NCBI GenBank assembly: GCA_902782965.1
Contig: CACZPG010000206.1
Coordinates: 1-14,629, forward strand
Source: an uncultured Lachnospiraceae bacterium
GTDB taxonomy: Bacteria; Bacillota; Clostridia; Lachnospirales; Lachnospiraceae
Reading direction: 5' to 3'
DNA: 14,629 nucleotides
Made by a program: the position numbers and the translations under genes. Positions 6,347-13,300 of this stretch are shown piece by piece. The notes under the pieces are model-generated. The model worked only from the letters and a program-made list of their open reading frames with translations. It did not search any database and was not told the origin of the DNA. Positions within the stretch are counted from its first letter, which is position 1. Each line of letters begins with the position of its first letter.

Positions 6347-7852
6347 ATGTTTAGAATTTCAAATTCTATCAGACTTAAAATTACAGTAATAGTTTTCTTC
6401 TCTACATTACTGACTATTATTATTTCATGGTCCATCAGTAATCATTTTATTGAACAGTTCTATATATCTCATACGAAGAATTCTCTTGTACATACCTATG
6501 AATCCTGTAATGAATTCTTTTCGGATCCGGATAATATAAGAGCTATTGAGAGAGAAGAGATAGTCAGCCTGTATGGTTATGTAGATAATCCGGCCAGCGC
6601 TTCAATCTATGTGATTGACCCGAAAGATTTCAGAGTATTTACGTCTGTAAAGCTGAATGAGAAGACTGCAATAGGTATTCAGGCGATTATTCAAAGCTAT
6701 GACATGACCAGCTTCTATGACTCTGATGTAAAGTATAAGATTGTAAAGAATATTGTTTCACCGGATGAAAATACTGATCAGAAGGGTGGTTCATATTATG
6801 ATCTTGTCGGCGTTCTGGATAATGGATACAGTGTTATTCTCAGAACTCCTGCAGAACAAATGAACGACAGCAGTATTTTTACGGCAAGACTGTTTACAAG
6901 TATTTCTACGGGTATTCTCCTGATAGAAATTCTCATTGTTCTTTATATTTCAAATATGTTCTCCAGACCTATCATTGAAATGTCCAGAGTGGCCAAAAGA
7001 ATGTCTGAACTGGATTTCAGTGCTAAGGTTAATGTCAGGAGCAAGGATGAGATTGGTGTGCTTGGTGAAAGTATGAATAATCTATCCAGCAAGCTTGAAC
7101 ATTCTATAAAAGAGCTCAAGAGTGCAAACCTTGAGCTGTCCAATGATATACGGGAGAAAGAGCATATTGAGGAAATGCGTTCTGAATTTCTTTCTCATGT
7201 TTCACACGAGCTTAAGACCCCTCTTGCTATTATACAGGGATATGCTGAAGGAATTAAATCAGGGGTAGCCGATGATCCTGAAACAATGGATTATTACTGC
7301 AGTGTAATATCTGATGAGGCATCTAAAATGAATGCCCTTGTTATGAAACTGATAGATCTCAATCAGCTTGAAACAGGTGATGACATTTCCATAGAACATT
7401 TCAACATAACCGAACTGATTCAGGAGACAATCAATAATTCATCAATTCTTCTGCATGACAAAAAGGCTGTTATATTATTTGAAGAAACAGAACCTATTTA
7501 TGTATGGGCAGACAGCTTTATGATCGAAGAGGTTGTGACTAACTATCTTTCTAATGCCATTCATCATGTTAAGGATGATGGAAAGATTAAAGTCTGGTAT
7601 GAGAAAGCTGAAAATGTTCTCAGAGTTAATGTATTTAATGAAGGTAATAATATTTCTGAGGAAGACCTTGAGAAGATATTTATCAAATTCTATAAGACCG
7701 ATCCTGCACGAACCAGAGAATACGGCGGCTCCGGAATAGGACTTTCAATAGTATCGGCTATAATGAAAGCTCATAATAAGGATTATGGTGTTTACAATAC
7801 TGATGATGGTGTGGTATTCTATTTCGAGCTGGATATTCATAATGAAGTGTAG
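6347..7852 (+). CDS. Sensor histidine kinase (VanS/WalK-like architecture)
   Basis: A 501-residue membrane kinase, partner of the preceding regulator. TM1 is ~10-30 (KITVIVFFSTLLTIIISW), an extracytoplasmic sensor ~31-183, TM2 ~184-206 (ISTGILLIEILIVLYIS), a HAMP linker ~207-260 and a HisKA domain with HELKTP, phospho-acceptor His287. The HATPase domain has the N box with N399/N403 (NYLSNAIHH), a G1 region NEGNN (431-435) in place of the usual DxGxG, and a G2 box YGGSGIGLS (GGSGIG, 460-465). The TREYGGSGIGLSIV stretch followed by a short GVVFYFEL end is typical of VanS-like kinases. The ligand is unknown. The start has GGGAG (6335-6339) 7 nt upstream. Confidence 0.95.
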   Translation: MFRISNSIRLKITVIVFFSTLLTIIISWSISNHFIEQFYISHTKNSLVHTYESCNEFFSDPDNIRAIEREEIVSLYGYVDNPASASIYVIDPKDFRVFTSVKLNEKTAIGIQAIIQSYDMTSFYDSDVKYKIVKNIVSPDENTDQKGGSYYDLVGVLDNGYSVILRTPAEQMNDSSIFTARLFTSISTGILLIEILIVLYISNMFSRPIIEMSRVAKRMSELDFSAKVNVRSKDEIGVLGESMNNLSSKLEHSIKELKSANLELSNDIREKEHIEEMRSEFLSHVSHELKTPLAIIQGYAEGIKSGVADDPETMDYYCSVISDEASKMNALVMKLIDLNQLETGDDISIEHFNITELIQETINNSSILLHDKKAVILFEETEPIYVWADSFMIEEVVTNYLSNAIHHVKDDGKIKVWYEKAENVLRVNVFNEGNNISEEDLEKIFIKFYKTDPARTREYGGSGIGLSIVSAIMKAHNKDYGVYNTDDGVVFYFELDIHNEV

Positions 7853-7943
7853 GAGATGAAGTTCACGGTACCTCATAAAGCATTCGGAAAGTCCGTGCCT
7901 TCAGCACTCTGTGTCAATATTATGCGAAAAATATAGATTATAT

Positions 7944-7972
7944 TTGACAATTGTTTATATTGGACTTATATT
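7944..7972 (+). promoter_or_regulatory. Strong sigma-A promoter
   Basis: Perfect -35 TTGACA (7944-7949), 17-bp spacer, and -10 TATATT (7967-7972, one mismatch to TATAAT) in an AT-rich setting. It lies ~40 nt before the TTG start of the DUF6465-like gene. It may also supply hisHF by read-through of the next terminator. Confidence 0.8.
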
Positions 7973-8000
7973 ATAGTTATATGTTTTGTATATTTATATA

Positions 8001-8006
8001 GGAGGG
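8001..8006 (+). promoter_or_regulatory. Ribosome binding site deciding a TTG start
   Basis: GGAGGG 7 nt before TTG 8014. It fixes the start of the DUF6465-like gene, which has no in-frame ATG near its 5' end. Confidence 0.85.
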
Positions 8007-8013
8007 CGAATAA

Positions 8014-8232
8014 TTGAAAACAAATGTTTATGTAGAATTCTATGGTGAGCAGATCAATCAGGCTGATGTTATAGAAGAGGCTAAGAAGATCTGGAAAGAA
8101 GCAGGAAATAAGCCTGCAGATCTTAAGAAGATTGAGGTTTATATCAAGCCTGAGGATGACAGAGTTTACTATGTATTTAATGGTGATTTCACAGGTTCAT
8201 TCCCGATTATAAATACTCAGAATGATTTTTAA
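8014..8232 (+). CDS. DUF6465-like small protein
   Basis: A 72-residue soluble protein with no signal peptide or membrane segment. The pattern MKTNVYVEFYGEQ, a central helix (QADVIEEAKKIWKEAGN), and then KKIEVYIKPEDDRVYYVFNGDFTGSF resembles DUF6465, a small conserved Lachnospiraceae/Clostridia family of unknown function; the match is from memory and moderate. Predicted fold is beta-alpha-beta-beta with a charged surface. The start is TTG 8014, supported by GGAGGG (8001-8006) with 7-nt spacing and by the family N-terminus; no in-frame ATG is nearby. It has its own strong promoter and terminator, implying good expression. No biochemical function can be assigned. Confidence 0.8.
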   Translation: MKTNVYVEFYGEQINQADVIEEAKKIWKEAGNKPADLKKIEVYIKPEDDRVYYVFNGDFTGSFPIINTQNDF

Positions 8233-8242
8233 TTAGTAGAAG

Positions 8243-8269
8243 CATCCGGCTGAAATGCCGGATGTTTTT
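8243..8269 (+). terminator. Rho-independent terminator after the DUF6465-like gene
   Basis: A perfect 8-bp stem (CATCCGGC, 8243-8250, with GCCGGATG, 8257-8264), a six-base loop and five T. hisH has its ribosome binding site only 14 nt beyond the stem and no promoter fits in between. Confidence 0.9.
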
Positions 8270-8288
8270 ACGAGATATGGAGATAAGT

Positions 8289-8924
8289 ATGATTTCAATT
8301 ATTGATTATGATGCAGGAAATATCAGAAGTGTTGAGAAAGCGCTTCTTTATCTCGGTGAGGAGACGGTTATAACCTCTGATACGGATACAATTCTTTCTT
8401 CTGATGCTGCAATCCTTCCCGGCGTAGGTGCATTTGGAGATGCAATGAACAGAATTACCGGAAGTGGTCTTGATAAGGTTATTTATGATTTCGTAGATAC
8501 CGGCAAACCTTTCCTTGGAATATGCCTGGGACTGCAGCTGCTGTTTGAAGAAAGTGAAGAAAGTCCCGGAGTTAAAGGGCTTGGTATTTTGGACGGAGCA
8601 ATTCACAGAATTCCTTCAGTAAGTGAATCCGGAGAAGTTTTGAAGGTTCCACAGATAGGATGGAATGATATTGAGATTAATCCTTCAAGCAGATTATTTG
8701 CCGGAATAGAAGGTAATCCGTATGTATATTTCGTGCATTCATATTATTTAATGGCAACAAATCCTGAGGATGTAGCTGCACGAACAAATTATTCAGTATC
8801 TATAGATGCAGCTGTTGAAAAAGGTAATGTTATGGCTACGCAGTTCCATCCCGAGAAAAGTTCTGATGTTGGTCTTAAGATACTCAGAAACTTTATTGAA
8901 ATATCTAAGAAAGGGGGCAGATAA
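8289..8924 (+). CDS. hisH: Imidazole glycerol phosphate synthase subunit HisH
   Basis: A 211-residue class-I glutamine amidotransferase. It hydrolyses glutamine and channels ammonia to HisF in the fifth step of histidine synthesis. Present are the N-terminal ISIIDYDAGNIRSV, the oxyanion region PGVGAFGDAM (44-53), nucleophile Cys79 (FLGICLGLQLLF), and the triad partners His187 and Glu189 (QFHPEKS). Length is near the family norm. ATG 8289 has GGAGA (8279-8283) at 5-nt spacing; in-frame ATGs at 8262 and 8277 are rejected because one lies in the terminator stem and the other overlaps the ribosome binding site. hisF begins 2 nt after its stop codon, so the two subunits are translated from one message. 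Confidence 0.97.
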   Translation: MISIIDYDAGNIRSVEKALLYLGEETVITSDTDTILSSDAAILPGVGAFGDAMNRITGSGLDKVIYDFVDTGKPFLGICLGLQLLFEESEESPGVKGLGILDGAIHRIPSVSESGEVLKVPQIGWNDIEINPSSRLFAGIEGNPYVYFVHSYYLMATNPEDVAARTNYSVSIDAAVEKGNVMATQFHPEKSSDVGLKILRNFIEISKKGGR

Positions 8925-8926
8925 TA

Positions 8927-9754
8927 ATGCATACTAAACGTATTATCCCCTGTCTGGATGTTAAGGACGGAAGAGTTGTTAAGGGAATCAATTTCGTTGA
9001 TCTTATAGATGCAGGGGATCCTGTGGAATGTGGAAAGGCATATGATAGTGCCGGAGCAGATGAGCTTGTATTTCTTGATATAACTGCTTCATCAGACAGA
9101 AGAGCTATTGTGACGGATATGGTTCGGCGTGTAGCTGAAACAGTATTTATTCCTTTTACTGTGGGCGGTGGAATTAGAACTATTGATGATTTCAGGGCAA
9201 TACTCAGAGAAGGCGCGGACAAGATTTCTGTTAATTCTGCGGCTATAGATAATCCTGAATTAATCAGTGAAGCGGCTGATAAGTTTGGAAGTCAATGCGT
9301 TGTTGTTGCAATAGATGCAAGACGCAGAAGAGTAGGAAAGGCTCTTGATCCATCGTTAAGTTATTCTGAGAGCATTAAGATTAACGAGGAGTGGACTGAG
9401 AAAGATGGCTGGACGGTTTATAAGAATGGCGGCCGTATTGATATGAATATCGATGCGGTTGAATGGGCAATAAAGGCCGAAAAGCTAGGAGCCGGTGAGA
9501 TTCTTCTGACAAGCATGGATGCAGACGGCACCAAGGCCGGATATGATATTGAACTCACAAGGGCAATTGCAGATGCTGTGAAAATTCCGGTAATAGCATC
9601 AGGTGGAGCCGGAACACTTGAACATTTTGAAGATGCTTTCAAGGATGGAAATGCAGATGCTGCGCTTGCTGCCTCTTTATTCCATTTCAAGGAACTTGAA
9701 ATTAAAGAGGTAAAAGAATATCTTCGTTCTAAAGGGATATCTGTAAGATTATAG
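8927..9754 (+). CDS. hisF: Imidazole glycerol phosphate synthase subunit HisF
   Basis: A 275-residue (beta/alpha)8 cyclase. With HisH-derived ammonia it converts PRFAR to imidazole glycerol phosphate and AICAR. Catalytic Asp11 (RIIPCLDVKDGR) and Asp130 (VVVAIDA) are present, as are the phosphate-binding GGGIRT (80-85), LLTSMDADGTKAGYD and VIASGGAG. It is ~22 residues longer than the usual ~253. The extra length sits directly after Asp130, within ~133-160, before the conserved GW.VY.NGGR hairpin. The start has a GGGGG-type ribosome binding site overlapping the end of hisH. No other his genes are in the window, so the rest of the pathway must be elsewhere. Confidence 0.97.
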   Translation: MHTKRIIPCLDVKDGRVVKGINFVDLIDAGDPVECGKAYDSAGADELVFLDITASSDRRAIVTDMVRRVAETVFIPFTVGGGIRTIDDFRAILREGADKISVNSAAIDNPELISEAADKFGSQCVVVAIDARRRRVGKALDPSLSYSESIKINEEWTEKDGWTVYKNGGRIDMNIDAVEWAIKAEKLGAGEILLTSMDADGTKAGYDIELTRAIADAVKIPVIASGGAGTLEHFEDAFKDGNADAALAASLFHFKELEIKEVKEYLRSKGISVRL

Positions 9755-9793
9755 AATAAGACTAAAAATATAAGATAAAAAATAAGAATATAA

Positions 9794-9849
9794 AAAACGG
9801 ATTTGAAAAGAGGTATATATCAATCAGTTCTCTTGTTCAAATCCGTTTT
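9794..9849. terminator. Bidirectional terminator between hisF and the GNAT gene
   Basis: A perfect 14-bp outer stem (AAAACGGATTTGAA, 9794-9807, with TTCAAATCCGTTTT, 9836-9849) encloses a 5-bp extension (AAGAG with CTCTT, 9808-9812/9830-9834, one bulged G). Plus-strand transcripts end in TTTTCTTCT and minus-strand transcripts in six T. It serves the convergent hisHF and GNAT transcripts. Confidence 0.92.
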
Positions 9850-9883
9850 CTTCTATTAATTACTTACTATTAGTTTCTTTCTG

Positions 9884-10327
9884 TTAGTTGTCCTGTTTTT
9901 TCAGGTACATGATCATTCCGGGGCCGAGGTTTTCGGTAGGACGGGCAATGAATCCGTGTTTTTCATAGAAACCTTCTCGTCCTTTTGCACACATCAGAGC
10001 GAACATCATTTCTTCGCCATCAGCTGAGAGATTTCTGACATAATCTGTCAGATGCTTAATCAGAGCTGAACCGACTCCCATTCCGTGATATTCGGGAAGC
10101 ACGATCAGATCCTGTATATAACAGATTACGGCTCCATCCCCGACAATTCTTCCCATTCCAATCAGTTTTCTTCTTCCGTCTTCTGATTCATGGTATGCAG
10201 AAATAGAGTAGATGCAGTTTTCAAGTGCCAGTTCGGCCTGTCTCTCTGTAAGTTTTTTCCATCCTACAGATCTGCGTAATTCCAGATATTCGGCAACGGA
10301 TAATCTGTCTTCGGTAAATCTTATCAT
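9884..10327 (-). CDS. GNAT family N-acetyltransferase
   Basis: A 147-residue GNAT enzyme that would transfer an acetyl group from acetyl-CoA; the substrate is unknown. The N-terminal YLELRRSVGW, the middle LIGMGRIVGDG and YIQDLIVLPEYHGMGVGSALI (70-90, motif A with the CoA pyrophosphate loop), and the late YEKHGF are typical of a common Firmicute GNAT subgroup. The loop position usually Gln or Arg in Q/R-x-x-G-x-G is His81 here. Length is normal. The ribosome binding site upstream of 10327 is weak (AGAAAG). The gene lies 47 nt downstream of the activase gene on the same strand and could be expressed with it, ending at the bidirectional terminator. Confidence 0.9.
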   Translation of the reverse strand: MIRFTEDRLSVAEYLELRRSVGWKKLTERQAELALENCIYSISAYHESEDGRRKLIGMGRIVGDGAVICYIQDLIVLPEYHGMGVGSALIKHLTDYVRNLSADGEEMMFALMCAKGREGFYEKHGFIARPTENLGPGMIMYLKKQDN

Positions 10328-10374
10328 GATCTATACTATTCTTTCTAAAATATAACTTGTTTGATTATTTGCAT

Positions 10375-13300
10375 TTATTTGTTATCCAGATTCTCCCTGG
10401 CTGCGGCAAGCATAAGCTTGATTCGGTTGATCTGATTAACCTCAGATGCTCCCGGGTCAAAGTCGATAGGAGTGATATTGGCGTCCGGATAAACTGTTCG
10501 CAGCTTCTTGATTACGCCTTTTCCTATTATATGGTTTGGCAGACAGGCAAAAGGCTGACAGCATACGATGTTTGGAGCGCCTTCTTTAATAAGTTCAACC
10601 ATTTCTCCTGTAAGGAACCATCCTTCGCCGGTTTCGTTTCCTATAGATACAATAGGACGGGCATAGCTTGCTATGGTTGCGATTGGTGTAGGTGGTTCGA
10701 ATCTCTTGCTTTCTCTCAGAGCTTTTGACATAGGAGATCTTAACTGTTCCAGCATCTTTATCAGCATATTGCTTATCTTGGCAGATTTTTTGGTCTTGCC
10801 AAGGTATTCGTATTTATAATTACTGTTATATGCACTGTAGAAGAGGAAGTCCAGAAGATCCGGCATTACAGCCTCGGCACCTTCCTGCTCAAGGAGATCA
10901 ACCAGATGATTATTAGCTGAAGGAAGGAATTTTACAAGGATTTCTCCTACAATTCCGACCCTTGGTTTAATTACAGATTCATCAAGCGGGATATTATCAA
11001 AATCTCTTACGATATCCCTGACAATGTGTCTGAAGTTTCTTGAACCTCTTTCTATATCTCTGATACATATTTTTTCCCATTTTTTATGAAGCCTGTTTAC
11101 TGATCCCGGAACCTTTTCGTATGGGCGGGTTCTGTATACAACCCTCATGAAGAGATCGCCATACATTACTGCATGCATACAGGCCTTAAGACCCTTAAGG
11201 TTGATCTTTAGACCGGAATTCTTTTCAAGTCCCTGGGCACTGATGGATACAACCGGAATCTGACCATATCCGGATTTCTCTAAAGCTCGTCTTATAAATC
11301 CGATATAATTGGTTGCACGGCAGCCGCCACCGGTCTGTGTGATTGCTACCGCCAGTTTATTTATATCATATTTTCCTGATTGTATAGCCTCCATTAACTG
11401 GCCGACAACAATGATGGATGGATAGCAGGCGTCATTATTAACGAACCTGAGTCCTTCATCGATTGTAGCTTTAGTTGCGTCAGGCAGCATAACAAAATTT
11501 ACATGGAAGTGTATCATAGCAGCCTGAAGCATTTTGAAGTGAATAGGAGACATCTGAGGACAGAGAACTGTATATTCGCTTCTCATATCCTTTGTAAACT
11601 CAACCCTGTTGATAGCTGTAGAACATTCGACAGGCATAAAGTGTTTCTTCTCTCGTACTTTCATTGCAGACATCAGTGATCTTATTCTGATTCTTGCAGC
11701 TCCCAGATTAGATACCTCATCTATTTTAAGAACTGTATATATTTTGTTGGAATTGGACAGGATGTCCTTTACGCAGTCTGTTGTTACGGCATCAAGACCA
11801 CAGCCGAAGGAGAAGAGCTGAACGAGTTCGAGATTGGTTCTTCTCTTTACATAGTTGGCAGCCTTATAAAGTCTTGAATGATACATCCACTGGTCTGATA
11901 CAATCAGAGGTCTTTCCACATCGCTGAGATGAGAAATGGAATCTTCTGATAATACGGCAACACCATACGAATTGATAAGTTCCGGAATACCATGATTGAT
12001 TTCAGGATCAACATGATATGGACGACCGGCAAGAACTATTCCCACCTTATTGTTCTCTTCGAGATACTTAAGGGTTTCTTCGCCTTTTTTGCGTACATCC
12101 CGTTTTACTGAGGCTGCTTCTTCATAGGCTTTATCAATAGCGTTATTGATCTCTTCCTTTGTGATATCTGTATATTTTGAAAATTCTCTGAACATACGAT
12201 CCTTTAGCGCCAGTTTGTTATCCAGTGCGAGGAAAGGTCGTATATAAGTGATATGTTCGGTTTCTATTTCTTCCATATTGTTCTTTATATTCTCTGAATA
12301 TGAAGTAACAATAGGACAGTTATAATGATTATTTGCATCCGGAGTTTCGTTCATCTCATATGGAATACATGGATAGAAGATGGTTTTAAGGCCGTTCTTA
12401 ATAAGCCACATTACGTGACCGTGACTGATCTTAGCCGGATAGCATTCTGTATCACTTGGTATAGATTCTATTCCAAGCTGATAAATGTTCTTGTCAGATT
12501 TAGGTGAGAGAATAACTCTGTACTTAAGTTCTGTAAGGAAAGTGAACCAGAAAGGATAGTTCTCATACATGTTCAGAACTCTCGGAACACCTATCTCACC
12601 ACGAACAGCTTTCTCTTTACTGAGAGGTTCATAGCTGAATATTCGATTGAATTTATAATCATACAGGTTAGGAAGATTTTCGGAATTCTTCTTAAGACCG
12701 AGTCCTTTCTCGCATCTGTTACCGGTAATGAATCTTCTGTTGCCGGTGAATTTATTTATTGTAAGCAGACAGTTGTTGGTACATCCGCCGCATCTTGCCA
12801 TCTGGGTTTCGTAAGTGAGCGCATTTACATCTTCACTTGGAAGCGTGGTGGAAGAGAAACCTTCTTCGTAATTATCTCTTGCTATAAGAGCTGCTCCAAA
12901 AGCGCCCATTATTCCGGCAATATCAGGACGTATTGCCTTGGCGCCGGATACAAGCTCGAATGCACGAAGCACTGCATCGTTATAGAAGGTTCCACCCTGA
13001 ACAACTATCTGAGTTCCCAGCTGCTTAGGATCTGTAAGCTTGATAACCTTGAGAAGAGCATTCTTGATTACTGAATAAGCAAGTCCTGCAGAGATATCTT
13101 CGACAGAAGCACCTTCTTTCTGGGCCTGTTTAACTTTGGAATTCATAAATACGGTACATCTTGAACCCAGATCGATAGGGCTCTTTGCGAAGAGAGCAAT
13201 CTTAGCAAAGTCCTGAACCTTATAATCCAGAGAATTAGCGAAGGTCTCGATAAAGGAACCGCATCCTGAAGAGCAGGATTCGTTAAGCATTACATTATCA

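Noticed and set aside
7856..7936. A 26-codon open frame (starting MKFTVPHKAFG) right after the histidine kinase stop codon, preceded by AGGAG
   Set aside because: The AGGAG abuts the ATG with no spacing and overlaps the kinase stop codon, the peptide resembles nothing I know, and short frames like this occur by chance.
7853..7943. Possible terminator or structured RNA after the histidine kinase (CACGG ... CCGTG, around 7864-7895)
   Set aside because: Only 5 bp pair across a long loop and no T run follows; no known riboswitch core was recognised.
10357..10728. Plus-strand open frame of 123 codons opposite the activase gene, and similar antisense frames elsewhere
   Set aside because: They lie wholly or largely inside well-supported genes, lack ribosome binding sites and have no recognisable protein features.
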